Below are positions 33,792-42,697 of a DNA stretch of 64,000 nucleotides, piece after piece; the first letter of the stretch is position 1; every line of letters starts with the position of its first letter. The stretch comes from an uncultured Candidatus Saccharibacteria bacterium (GTDB taxonomy: Bacteria > Patescibacteriota > Saccharimonadia > Saccharimonadales > Saccharimonadaceae), in contig CALKQS010000006.1 of assembly GCA_937990725.1 (NCBI GenBank), positions 1-64,000 on the forward strand, written 5' to 3'. The notes under the pieces were generated by a model. That model worked only from the letters and a program-made list of their open reading frames with translations, searched no databases and was not told the DNA's origin. The translations under genes and the position numbers were made by a program.

Positions 33792-35147
33792 TTACTCTGT
33801 GCGGAGCGCTTCGATCGGGTCAAGCTTAGCAGCCTTGCGGCTTGGCAGCCAGCCAGCAATGATCGCTACCAGCATCAGGCCAGCCACTACTGCAGCAGCA
33901 TGCTCTGGTACAAAGACGAGGAGTTTATGATCGCCAAAGCCGAGCTTCTCCGAAATCACCGGGTTGAGTGCCACGCCAGCGCCCCACGCGCCCAGCACGC
34001 CCAGCGCACCACCCAGTAGGCCGACCCAGGCAGCCTCGTAGCGGAACAAGCGGCCAATATCACGCCGGCTGGCACCGAGTGCCTTCATCAGGCCAATCTG
34101 CTGCGTCCGCTCCAACACCGAGATGTACTGCGTGTTGACGATGCCAAAGATGCTGACAATCAGCGCTAAGGCACCAAAGCCCAGCACAACCCCTTGCAAG
34201 ATATCGACAAAGCGAAAGAGTGTCTGCTGCAGATCCTTGGCAGTAGCTGCAGCATAACCATCTCGCTCGAGGGACTTCTTGGCAGCCTCGGCATCCTGCT
34301 TGGCAACCGCGGTGGCAGACATGTACTTTTGGTATTGGCTCGTGCCCTTGGTACTATAGTCGCTCAGCTCGCGGGCTACTTTGGCATTAATACCTATGCC
34401 GCGCATTGCTTGGGTTTGGTCGGCCGATTTGCGCGTCACGGCCGCGATGGTGAAGGTCTTGTGCAGCTCCTTGCCATTAATCAGCTCATTCACCCCAGCC
34501 TGCCCCTTCTCAGCAAAGACCTGGCCAAGCGTTGCTTCGTCGATCTTCTGTGGCATTTGCACTACTGTGACGGTCAGTTGTTTGCCCACCATTTGGGCAG
34601 GCGATTGCCCTAGTGTCTCGGCATAGCTCTCGGGGATGACGGCTTCGCCAGCCGCGAGCTCAATACCCTTGCCCAGCTGCTTACCCGCCACCACTTCGGC
34701 CGCGAGCGCACCATCAAAGACGCTCACATCACTGCTGTATTTCTTGTCCTTCTTAGTTGCAAAGCTCACGTATTTGGGCTGGAGCTGATAGACTGGCCTC
34801 ACCTTCTCGAGGTCGGTGCGGGCCGCCAGCTTGTCGATGTCTTTTTGGGTTAGGGCTTTATAATCATTACCATAGCGGTTGATACTATCAGGATTATACT
34901 CACGCAGGTCAGCCTGCTGGCCCGATTGTGCCCCGATGAGTCGCTTGTCTTTGACGACAAACACCGCCTTGGCATCAATATTACTGCTAATCAGCCGGTC
35001 AATATACTGGCGTGCACCCTCGCCCGCCATCAAGCTCGCCATAATGGCGAAGCCGCCCACCGCGATAGCGATACTGGTAAGCAGGGTACGCATCTTGGCG
35101 CGGCGCAGGTTGCGGCCAGCGCGGCGAATGATATCAGTCGTCTTCAT
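33792..35147 (-). CDS. MacB/FtsX-family ABC transporter permease
   Basis: The 451 residues comprise an N-terminal TM (about 20-42, LLTSIAIAVGGFAIMASLMAG), a large extracytoplasmic MacB-PCD domain (about 45-305), and three C-terminal TMs with the FtsX-domain motif ERTQQIGLMKALGASRRDIGRL. It ends with the typical PSRKAAKLDPIEALRTE. With the ATPase encoded 2 nt upstream it would form a lipoprotein, peptide or drug exporter. Confidence 0.92.
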   Translation of the reverse strand: MKTTDIIRRAGRNLRRAKMRTLLTSIAIAVGGFAIMASLMAGEGARQYIDRLISSNIDAKAVFVVKDKRLIGAQSGQQADLREYNPDSINRYGNDYKALTQKDIDKLAARTDLEKVRPVYQLQPKYVSFATKKDKKYSSDVSVFDGALAAEVVAGKQLGKGIELAAGEAVIPESYAETLGQSPAQMVGKQLTVTVVQMPQKIDEATLGQVFAEKGQAGVNELINGKELHKTFTIAAVTRKSADQTQAMRGIGINAKVARELSDYSTKGTSQYQKYMSATAVAKQDAEAAKKSLERDGYAAATAKDLQQTLFRFVDILQGVVLGFGALALIVSIFGIVNTQYISVLERTQQIGLMKALGASRRDIGRLFRYEAAWVGLLGGALGVLGAWGAGVALNPVISEKLGFGDHKLLVFVPEHAAAVVAGLMLVAIIAGWLPSRKAAKLDPIEALRTE

Positions 35148-35149
35148 GG

Positions 35150-35992
35150 TTAGTCTGCCCTCCTTGGTGTTGGCTTGGTGGTTGTGGATTTAGCTTTTGT
35201 GGTGGTGCTCGTGGCTTTTTTCGTTGTTTTCTTAGGCTGCGTGGCAGGTGCTACGGCTTTGGCTGGGCGACGAGTTGGCGCCTTTTTAGCCTTGGGAGAA
35301 GCTGTCGCCTTATCATCCATAGCGCTGTCGTGATCAATCACCCCATCTTTGATGCGAATAATATGCTGGCAGCGCTGCGCGAGATCCTCGTCGTGTGTAA
35401 CGATGATGAGCGTCGCACCATGCTCCTTGGCGTAACGAAAGAGCAGGTCTTCCACCACTGCAGAAGTTGCTGAGTCGAGATTGCCCGTCGGCTCGTCGGC
35501 AAAGAGAATCTGCGGCTCAGCAGCAATTGCTCGAGCGATCGCTAGGCGCTGCTTTTGCCCACCACTGAGGTCCTTGGCCCGCGCTTTGATCTTGTCCTCT
35601 AGACCAACTGCCTCGAGCGCCGCCACGATACGCCGCCTGCGCTTACTGCGCGGCACACCTGCGGTCTCGAGCGACAGACTCACATTGTCATAGCAACTCT
35701 CGCCGCCCTCCACAAAGAAACTCTGGAAAATGAAACCCATCGTCCGCGCTCGAAAGCGGTCGGTCGCCTTGGGTTTGAGTCGTAAGATATCCTCACCGTT
35801 GATGATCACCTCACCCTGCTGCGGCTTATCCAGGCCAGAGATGGCATGCATCAGCGTGGACTTGCCCGAGCCCGACTTGCCTAGCACTGCCACGCTCGAC
35901 CCCTCCTCGATTGCAAGACTTACGTCCTTGAGGGCGGTGAAGGTATTTTTCTTCTTGCCGTAGACTTTTGTAATGTTTTTTATTTCGATCAT
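35150..35992 (-). CDS. ABC transporter ATP-binding protein with basic tail
   Basis: The ATPase core (about 1-225) has Walker A GKSGSGKSTLMH, Q-loop FIFQSFF, signature LSGGQKQRLAIA and Walker B ILFADEPTGNLDS. The last 55 residues form a histone H1-like K/T/A/P-rich tail, which is unusual for a MacB/LolD-type ATPase and may bind nucleic acid or acidic lipid. I start at ATG 35992 because GGAGG lies just upstream and IEIKNITKVYG is the natural N-terminus. The permease follows immediately. Confidence 0.92.
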   Translation of the reverse strand: MIEIKNITKVYGKKKNTFTALKDVSLAIEEGSSVAVLGKSGSGKSTLMHAISGLDKPQQGEVIINGEDILRLKPKATDRFRARTMGFIFQSFFVEGGESCYDNVSLSLETAGVPRSKRRRRIVAALEAVGLEDKIKARAKDLSGGQKQRLAIARAIAAEPQILFADEPTGNLDSATSAVVEDLLFRYAKEHGATLIIVTHDEDLAQRCQHIIRIKDGVIDHDSAMDDKATASPKAKKAPTRRPAKAVAPATQPKKTTKKATSTTTKAKSTTTKPTPRRAD

Positions 35993-36329
35993 TGCGCCTC
36001 CATAAGCTGCTAATGTTAATAGCAATTATACCGCAATCACTCAGCGAGAGCAAACGAAGTGAACAACATTGCAATGTTTTTTCTAGCGCTTCAGAAGCAA
36101 AATTATAACAAGACTGAATCTAGAAACCTTGCATATATGAACTAATACTCCCCCTATTTCATCTGGGTAGAGTACAAAAACGCGTTGCCATAAAAACACC
36201 ACTATACTCATTCAAACGAAATGCCAAACGATCTTGAGCATGATCTCTAGAAGGCCGATGTCTTCAAAAAAGATCCACTCCCCTGCTCAATAGGACGTGC
36301 GGTACGTCTGAAAACAAGCTATGGAGAAA
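35993..36329. other. A+T-rich intergenic region without a clear gene
   Basis: This stretch lies between uppP and the ABC operon. On the minus strand it contains short protein-like fragments broken by stops (for example DIGLLEIMLKIVWHF near 36220-36260), which may be remnants of a decayed gene. No RNA gene, terminator or repeat was recognised. Confidence 0.4.
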
Positions 36330-37163
36330 TTACACCGGTGCCAACGCGCCCACTGCAAGCAGGATGATAAGTAATGTACTCAGCGCCAAGCGGTAGGCGA
36401 CAAACTTATCAAATGAGTTACTCGAGACAAAGCGCAGCAGCCACGAGATCGCCACATATCCCACCACAAAGGATATAATAATCCCCAGTATCATCTGTGG
36501 CCAACCAATCAAGCGGCCAATCTGGTGTGATTGTGTGATGGCTTCCAACCCACCTGCTGCCATCAATGCCGGAATCCCCAGGAAGAAGCTCATCCGTGTG
36601 GCAGTCGTGCGGTCGATATCGCGGAATAGCCCCGAGGCAATCGTCGCCCCCGAACGCGACACTCCCGGGATGAGTGACAAGCACTGCATCAGGCCCATTG
36701 CCATAGCATCGCGCCAGGTAAGGTTGCGCTCATGGCGTGTCTCACGCCCCCGGCGGTCGGCCAAAAACAGTACAATACTCCAAATCATCAGCCCAGCCGC
36801 GACAAACCACAGGCCGCGCAGCACCGTCTCGATCGTGTCCTTCAGGAGCAGCCCCACCACCGCAATCGGCAGCGAACCAATGATGACATACCACCCCATT
36901 CGGTAGTGAAACGTCCGCGCCCGCGGGTTCACCACGCCAGCACACCACGCCGAGGCAATGCGCCAAATGTCCTGCCAGAAATAAACAATCGCCGCAGCAA
37001 TCGCCCCAATCTGCACCACCGCCGTAAAGGCGACAAGCCCCGGGTCGCTCACCGAGTAGCCCAGCAGCTTCTCGGCCAGCATCAAGTGGCCCGTACTCGA
37101 GATGGGCAAAAACTCAGTAATCCCCTCGACAATGCCAAGAATGATAATATGAAGCCAATCCAT
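36330..37163 (-). CDS. uppP: undecaprenyl-diphosphatase
   Basis: This BacA-type membrane phosphatase of 277 residues recycles undecaprenyl pyrophosphate to the carrier lipid for peptidoglycan. Motifs are GIVEGITEFLPISSTGHLML near the N-terminus and LIPGVSRSGATI in the middle, with about eight TMs. AAGGAAA precedes the ATG. It complements the uppS gene in this window, covering synthesis and recycling of the same lipid. Confidence 0.94.
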   Translation of the reverse strand: MDWLHIIILGIVEGITEFLPISSTGHLMLAEKLLGYSVSDPGLVAFTAVVQIGAIAAAIVYFWQDIWRIASAWCAGVVNPRARTFHYRMGWYVIIGSLPIAVVGLLLKDTIETVLRGLWFVAAGLMIWSIVLFLADRRGRETRHERNLTWRDAMAMGLMQCLSLIPGVSRSGATIASGLFRDIDRTTATRMSFFLGIPALMAAGGLEAITQSHQIGRLIGWPQMILGIIISFVVGYVAISWLLRFVSSNSFDKFVAYRLALSTLLIILLAVGALAPV

Positions 37164-37312
37164 AATGTGTTTTCCTTATGTCTCGTACCAAGTATACCAA
37201 GTTCGCCACAAAGCACCAAGCCGGAAATGAAAAATGGTGAGTGCGCTAGTTTGTATCTAAAAGCCATGAACGATTGTTGCCAGTGATATTTTGGGACTCG
37301 AGCTGGCAAAAT

Positions 37313-37341
37313 TTGACACACCATTCATATATTGATATATA
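37313..37341 (+). promoter_or_regulatory. strong promoter of the structured unit
   Basis: A perfect TTGACA (37313-37318) is followed after 17 nt by TATATA (37336-37341). The expected start is around 37348-37352, right at the base of the leader hairpin. Confidence 0.75.
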
Positions 37342-37352
37342 TATTAACTTTT

Positions 37353-37396
37353 GCTCGAAGTACGTCTCAGGGCAAGAGTTGCCCTTTGCTTCGAGC
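37353..37396 (+). promoter_or_regulatory. 5' leader hairpin
   Basis: An outer stem GCTCGAAG/CTTCGAGC (37353-37360, 37389-37396) encloses an inner stem AGGGCAA/TTGCCCT (37369-37375, 37379-37385), separated by an asymmetric internal loop. It starts near the predicted transcription start and ends 14 nt before the Shine-Dalgarno, so it may stabilise the mRNA or regulate it. Confidence 0.65.
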
Positions 37397-37424
37397 TCAC
37401 TTTCTGAGAGAGGAGGTGAGAAGG

Positions 37425-37712
37425 ATGCCGAATGAAGAAATCGCCTCAATGATCGGCTTTTCGTTTGGTATAGTGTGCCTCTGCATGATGCTCTGGTTCA
37501 CAGAGAAGATGGGTAAGCGCACAGCAAGATGGCTACTAGCCATTTCGAGTGTTTGCCTTGTCGCTATATTCTGCATTGGGTACTTGATGCCCAACACACC
37601 AACGAAGACATTCTTAATGTTCGTCCTCGTTGGACTAGGAGGAATTGCAGCCTTTAGCCTAGAACGGCTCAGGCAGCTAAAGCGACGCGAGAGGCGAAAG
37701 AAGGGCTCCTAG
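37425..37712 (+). CDS. small membrane protein (95 aa), unknown
   Basis: The protein starts MPNEEIASMIGF, has three hydrophobic segments (about 7-24, 33-53, 59-78) and ends in a strongly basic tail (LRQLKRRERRKKGS). The ATG at 37425 is fixed by AGGAGGTGA at 37411-37419, a full match to the anti-Shine-Dalgarno. Together with the consensus promoter this suggests high expression. I do not recognise the family. The stop codon is the first base-paired triplet of the 3' structure. Confidence 0.75.
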   Translation: MPNEEIASMIGFSFGIVCLCMMLWFTEKMGKRTARWLLAISSVCLVAIFCIGYLMPNTPTKTFLMFVLVGLGGIAAFSLERLRQLKRRERRKKGS

Positions 37713-37820
37713 CCCACCGACATAGCTCACCGAACTGTGTCTCAATCTGATCATAGTGCCTGTCTTGCACTCTCGGATTGAGATATATCCGGATTCAGTT
37801 TGAGCATGGTTGGTGGGCTA
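37710..37820 (+). ncRNA. four-helix structured 3' region
   Basis: A long imperfect hairpin with four stacked helices: P1 TAGCCCACC/GGTGGGCTA (37710-37718/37812-37820); P2 GCTCA-ccg-AACTG/CAGTTTGAGC (37725-37737/37796-37805); P3 TCTCAATCTGA/TCGGATTGAGA (37740-37750/37773-37783, one G-U); P4 AGTGC/GCACT (37755-37759/37767-37771) with a 7-nt loop. P1 begins at the stop codon of the small membrane protein. There is no U-run, so it is not a simple terminator. The family is unknown. Confidence 0.65.
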
Positions 37821-37858
37821 TGTTCTTGGCAAACTTGCTTTTCTGTTCTTGCACCAAG

Positions 37859-37887
37859 AAGCGACCACTATGAGAGAGTGGCCGCTT
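37859..37887. terminator. terminator ending the structured unit
   Basis: An 11-bp stem with one mismatch (AAGCGACCACT/AGTGGCCGCTT) is followed by GTTTGTTG on the plus strand. It lies between convergent genes. Confidence 0.65.
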
Positions 37888-37943
37888 GTTTGTTGTTGTA
37901 AAAGAAGGGTTGAGATATAGCTGCGCGCTGGGGCGAGTGGGCT

Positions 37944-39791
37944 CTACCACCCGCCGCCGCCTCCGCCACCTCCACCGCCGCCGGAGAAGCCACCACCAGT
38001 CGAGCCGCCACTCGATGACGAGAAATCGCTCGAGCCCACAGAGGTAGAGCTCGATAAGCTACTCATACTCGAGACAAACATTGCTGCATTGAAGGCACCG
38101 TGGCCAGCATACCAATCGGGCTGAGTGCCTACTTCCTCGTAGTACTGCCCCAGCTGCTGGCTCCACTGCTTCTCTTGGCCAAAGAGCACGGCATAGGGCA
38201 AGACCCGCTCGTAGAGTTTGACGAGCTGAGCGTGGTCGCCAATATCCACCTTCTCGGCAGTCTCGGGGCTCTGCAATAGGCGCAGGCGGTCGGCCTCGGC
38301 GTAGCGGATGTACATCTTGAGCCCCAGCAGGTAGCGGCGCAGCGCCAGCCCTTTATCCGACAGCGGCTTAGCAAAGCCCAGCTTGCCAATGATAATCACA
38401 ATAAAGACCCCTGGGAAGAAGAGGAATTGCAGCCCGCTGAGGAATGGCACAAACATCGTGGCTGCACACAGTACCAACACCAAGGCACCCAGCACACCTG
38501 CAAGGATGCGGAAGCCCCGTGTGCCCTTCCGGCTTGTGTCGCGCAACTTGTACGTGTGGTCGATGAGCTCATCGAGCTTCTTGGCATTATCACTCAGGCG
38601 GAAGGCATAGGAGGTATTGTTGCGCAGCGTCTTGAGGTTGATGCGCTCTCCCACCGCAGGCAGGTGACCAAAGATATCGCCCAGGATCTCTTGCTCCTCA
38701 GGGTGGAGGCTGCTCACATCCTTGACGACTTCGAGCTCGTACTGCGCCCGCGAGAAGAACGTCTTGGGCTTGACCTCGATCAAACGAATGTAGTGCCGCA
38801 CCGCCCAGTCGATCATCTGCGCTGCCATAGCTGAGCCCTTCACCATCCGGAATGGCCGCACGATCTCTGCCGCTGTTGTCACACTCGTGCTCGGCGGTGG
38901 CAGGTATTCTGGCACAATCGTCCCTAGCTCCTTACTCCGGCCAATCGCCCGCTGATAGAGCCAATACACTAAGCTTGAGACCAACCCCAGCACCAACATA
39001 CTCACAAAGAATATGAGTGGAAGGAACGCCTCCAGCCGCTCTTGAAACACCTCCCCGGGCGTCTTTTTATATTCCGCAAACGTCCCCTGCGGGAAGCCCA
39101 CTGCCAGCGTCATGCCAGCATACGGCGCGAGGTAGCCCACCGAGGCAGTTATGGTGTCGACGCTCGGTGACGTGACGGTACAGGTAGTGCGGCTCCCTTG
39201 CCTACCAGTGTAACATTGCGGCGTCGTCCGGCTGATGGCGGCAAGCTCGGGGCTTAGCTTGAGCGTGGCGGTGGCATTGCTAATGGGCACGCGCCACGAT
39301 GTGCCAATCACATCCCAGTAGAACTCATTCTTTTGCGTATCGCCATAGTTCCACGTCACATCGCGCTGGGTATAGGTAATGACATACGTCTTGCTCCCCG
39401 AGACGTACGTATCTTTGTTGCCAATGCGCAGGGTATTGCCCGACCAACTATACTCATAATCATTACCATGCTCATCCTGCACCGAGCCAAGCGCAAAGCT
39501 CGTGTGGTGACCCTTGTACTGCGTGACGAACTCTGGCGCAAGGCCATGGTTCTGCTCTGGCGGGAAGTTTGCTGTAATGGTGAGCTTCGTCTTGAGGGTG
39601 GAGCGTTTCTCACTGTCGCGCCCGAGCTCCATATCAACCGCATATTTGGTAATGGTGAAATTATCTTTACTGCTGCTCGATGATGAATAGGCTCGTACCG
39701 ATGTATCGGCCTGCATTGGCACTGCCCCGAGCGCGGTGCCCAGCAGCACCAAGCAGACACCAATCGCAGATATCACGCGTGTCATTCTCAT
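37944..39791 (-). CDS. DUF2207 membrane protein with glycine-rich end
   Basis: The roughly 615-residue protein has a signal sequence (RVISAIGVCLVLLGTALGAV), an extracytoplasmic DUF2207 beta domain (about 45-255), a TM (about 262-285), a cytoplasmic helical domain with two further TMs (about 440-480), and a C-terminus of Ser then Gly repeats ending GGGGW. This is the usual DUF2207 layout; the molecular role of the family is unclear. I start at 39791 so that the signal sequence is N-terminal; a start at 39809 is also possible. Confidence 0.85.
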   Translation of the reverse strand: MRMTRVISAIGVCLVLLGTALGAVPMQADTSVRAYSSSSSSKDNFTITKYAVDMELGRDSEKRSTLKTKLTITANFPPEQNHGLAPEFVTQYKGHHTSFALGSVQDEHGNDYEYSWSGNTLRIGNKDTYVSGSKTYVITYTQRDVTWNYGDTQKNEFYWDVIGTSWRVPISNATATLKLSPELAAISRTTPQCYTGRQGSRTTCTVTSPSVDTITASVGYLAPYAGMTLAVGFPQGTFAEYKKTPGEVFQERLEAFLPLIFFVSMLVLGLVSSLVYWLYQRAIGRSKELGTIVPEYLPPPSTSVTTAAEIVRPFRMVKGSAMAAQMIDWAVRHYIRLIEVKPKTFFSRAQYELEVVKDVSSLHPEEQEILGDIFGHLPAVGERINLKTLRNNTSYAFRLSDNAKKLDELIDHTYKLRDTSRKGTRGFRILAGVLGALVLVLCAATMFVPFLSGLQFLFFPGVFIVIIIGKLGFAKPLSDKGLALRRYLLGLKMYIRYAEADRLRLLQSPETAEKVDIGDHAQLVKLYERVLPYAVLFGQEKQWSQQLGQYYEEVGTQPDWYAGHGAFNAAMFVSSMSSLSSSTSVGSSDFSSSSGGSTGGGFSGGGGGGGGGGGW

Positions 39792-39908
39792 ACACCGATT
39801 GTGCGCCATGCAGCGAGGAATGTCAAACGCGAGCATCGCCCAAGGATCACTGGTCTATGTAGCGCCTAGACCCTGCAACTTACCGCAGCCTGCTATACTG
39901 TCCTGTCG

Positions 39909-39974
39909 ATGGAATATTTGCCAGGATCAACCTCTCGTCGGTCTCGGCCCACCAGCGCCAAGGCCAAAAAATAG
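39909..39974 (+). CDS. possible micro-peptide (21 aa)
   Basis: ATG at 39909 follows a TATACT box by 9 nt and encodes a basic peptide (MEYLPGSTSRRSRPTS, then AKAKK). There is no Shine-Dalgarno, but other genes here appear leaderless. The evidence is thin: promoter spacing and composition only. Confidence 0.25.
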   Translation: MEYLPGSTSRRSRPTSAKAKK

Positions 39975-40126
39975 CTGCCACCAACTAGTCTATTCATTCT
40001 CAAATATCCTCACCAATCACTTCCCTCCACCTCTGTTAATCTCTGTTCAAGCTATACCGCTTATGCTGTGATATTGCAAATGGTTATGCTATACTCACAG
40101 GCAATACCTAGCGGCTAATCGGCGAG

Positions 40127-42502
40127 GTGAGGAGTATAGCAGGAGTGAGACGATATTGGACGGATTTTCGGTTTGCAGGTGTGGCAGCAGTGGTAGCGCT
40201 AGGAGTTGGCTTTATGCAGCTACATCAGGTGGCAATGGCCGAGCCCGCCACGAATTCTGGCTCCAACTCATCCACCAAAAAAGACGATAAACCCGACATC
40301 TGCGACCCCAACACAATGCGCTTCAAGACCACAGCGCTGAGCTCCCCGACCGACAAAGCCCGCGCTGCCAAGGCCCTCGCCAACCTCCGCGGCCTCATGC
40401 AGCCCATCCGCAACGCTGGCGATGGCAGCACCATCACCGCCGCCAAGCAGTACGGCACTGACTATACTGGCGAGATAAAGGGCTCATTCCAGCTCAAGAA
40501 CAGTGGTAGCTATGCCACTGGCAACCCCACACCTCTCTCTGTTACTTCGCCATCATCAGTGCCAGGCAGCTACCGTGGCAAGGTATCGGGCAAAGCACCC
40601 ACCGGTGGGAGCCGCGTTGTCAAGGCCTTCCGCGCTACCGATGCCGAGTACGAGCAAGGCAAGGTTACCCCTGCCCAGGTGCAGAGTGACGGCAGCTGGA
40701 CACTCGACCTCTCGCCAGTCGATGGCAGCATTGGTGGTGAGTGGCGCTTCCGCCTCTACGATGCCAGTAGCGGCCAACCCCTCGGCGAGAGCTGGCCACG
40801 CGTCACTGAGTACCAAAATGTCGAGATTCAATCCTACGTTATTACCGACCAAACCTACCTCGTTGCCAAGCAAGCCGCCAACACCAACCGTACCTTTAGC
40901 TTCCCCAGCACCGAGAAGGGCCACAAGATGCTGCGCCTGGTGGATACGCGCAGCAATAAGATCCTCGCCGAGTACTTCCAGCCGCAACTGGCGGGGCTGA
41001 TCCGCTCGTACGAGTTCTCACCTGGCCAGGATGGCTACGGCACTCATCGCGTGCACTATTCATTTATGTACGATCAGTCGCTGGCGCTGCTTGTGGCGGT
41101 TGGTGCGGGCGACAAAGCGATGGCAGACCAGCTCGTCAATGGCTTCAAGACCATCCAGATCAAATCCGGCCGGTCGCGCGGGGCCTTCCCCTCCAGCGCC
41201 CATCAGCTCGACCCCAGTAACCAGCAGGCACGCTATTATACTGGCGGTGTCGCCTTCGTCCTCTACGCGCTCATCCGTTACCAAGAGAAATTTGGCGATA
41301 TCAATGGCGTCAGCAGCATGGTGCGCTCTGCCCTGGCCTGGGTCAAGACCAAGAAAAGTACATCCGGCCCCGGTGCTGGCCTCTACCGCGGTGGCACGAA
41401 TATCAATGACGATGACAACAACAAGCAGTTCGAGATCGCCTGGCACTCCACCGAGCACAATACCGACCTCTGGCATGTGTACGAGCGAGCCTCGCAAGTC
41501 TACGGCGACGCTAGCTACCGCCAAGAGGCCGACAGTCTGGCCAAAGTCATTATGGAGAAACTGTGGAACAAAGCCGAGAACCGTTTTGACCAAGGGCTCG
41601 ACGACCACGCCAAAGCGCTGGACACCTCCAGCTGGGGCTCTATTTTCCTCAACGCAATCGGCGAGTACGACAAAGCCAAGGTCTCGCTAGCCTACACACG
41701 CAACTTTGCCATGAGCCGCGCCGGGTCTCAGGGTTACACCCCATACCTCACTGGCACGTACACCCCCACCGTCTGGTTCGAAGGGACATTCGGTGTCACC
41801 CAGGCCTACAACGTCGCGGGCAACAAAGACGAAGTTGCTGCTAGCGCCCAGCGAACGTACCCATCTCAGGGAGCTAATGGTGCTTGGCCCTACGTCACTA
41901 ATGTCGACGAAGCCAACCAAATGACCAATGCATACTCCGTGGCCTCGACCGCTTGGTATTTGCTGGCTACTGCCTACCCCGACGCCATTTGGTCGGAATG
42001 CCGCACCGACAAAAAGCCCGATGAGAAGAAGCAGCCACCAATGGTGCGCCATATCGGCAAGGTCACCCTAGACAAGTTCCTCGCTGGCGAAGACAAGCCA
42101 CTGTGGGTCTTCATCCTTATCTCGCTGCTTGCTCTCTTGGTTGGCATTGCCGCGCTCATCCTCTACCTTATCCGGCGTTATCGCGCCAAGAATACTGCCA
42201 CGACACAGCTGGGCAGCAAAGACAATAACACCCCTCCTGGTGGGCCACCAAGCCCTGGTGGTAGCGGCACACCTCCTCCACCAAGCGGCCCACCACCCGC
42301 AGATGGCCCATCAGCCAGCAGTGGCCTGGGCGGCCTCGCAATGAGCACCCCGCCACGCACCACTACGCCGCCGCCGCACCGCTCTAGTGCAGCACCCAGC
42401 CGCGGCACCTCCATCGCCGTTCAGAGCGGTGCCTCGCACCCCACATCACCACGACCCGCGCCAAGCAGCCCACCACCACGGCCACCAAGTGTATCGGGTT
42501 AG
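40127..42502 (+). CDS. large anchored six-hairpin glycosidase-like ectoenzyme
   Basis: The 791-residue protein has an N-terminal signal or TM (about 16-38), a beta domain (about 105-245), and an alpha/alpha-barrel-like part (about 280-640) with repeated helices and acidic/aromatic motifs such as EIAWHSTEHNTDLWHVY. A C-terminal TM (about 657-682) follows, and then a 100-residue Pro/Ser/Gly cytoplasmic tail. The barrel resembles six-hairpin glycosidases, so it may process polysaccharide at the surface. The GTG start at 40127 is the longest; a GTG at 40145 with GGAG nearby is an alternative. Confidence 0.72.
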   Translation: MRSIAGVRRYWTDFRFAGVAAVVALGVGFMQLHQVAMAEPATNSGSNSSTKKDDKPDICDPNTMRFKTTALSSPTDKARAAKALANLRGLMQPIRNAGDGSTITAAKQYGTDYTGEIKGSFQLKNSGSYATGNPTPLSVTSPSSVPGSYRGKVSGKAPTGGSRVVKAFRATDAEYEQGKVTPAQVQSDGSWTLDLSPVDGSIGGEWRFRLYDASSGQPLGESWPRVTEYQNVEIQSYVITDQTYLVAKQAANTNRTFSFPSTEKGHKMLRLVDTRSNKILAEYFQPQLAGLIRSYEFSPGQDGYGTHRVHYSFMYDQSLALLVAVGAGDKAMADQLVNGFKTIQIKSGRSRGAFPSSAHQLDPSNQQARYYTGGVAFVLYALIRYQEKFGDINGVSSMVRSALAWVKTKKSTSGPGAGLYRGGTNINDDDNNKQFEIAWHSTEHNTDLWHVYERASQVYGDASYRQEADSLAKVIMEKLWNKAENRFDQGLDDHAKALDTSSWGSIFLNAIGEYDKAKVSLAYTRNFAMSRAGSQGYTPYLTGTYTPTVWFEGTFGVTQAYNVAGNKDEVAASAQRTYPSQGANGAWPYVTNVDEANQMTNAYSVASTAWYLLATAYPDAIWSECRTDKKPDEKKQPPMVRHIGKVTLDKFLAGEDKPLWVFILISLLALLVGIAALILYLIRRYRAKNTATTQLGSKDNNTPPGGPPSPGGSGTPPPPSGPPPADGPSASSGLGGLAMSTPPRTTTPPPHRSSAAPSRGTSIAVQSGASHPTSPRPAPSSPPPRPPSVSG

Positions 42503-42697
42503 CTCGTAGCAATGGGAGTACAAGTAAGTAGCTGGTGGTTTTGTTTGTGCAAAAGGCTTCTGCTATTTGTACCGTGCTGCAGCCTCCACCTCTCCAGAGT
42601 TCTGCAGATGAGCGTCTTTTTGGAGGATTATCCTTACGCCGAGGCAAAAAATCATAAGCAAATGAGCTTTTGTACTCTTGCTGGGAAGGGAGTAACT

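Noticed and set aside
37710..37820. Integron attC site
   Set aside because: It is a long imperfect hairpin of attC-like size, but the core-site sequences (RYYYAAC/GTTRRRY) are absent at its ends.
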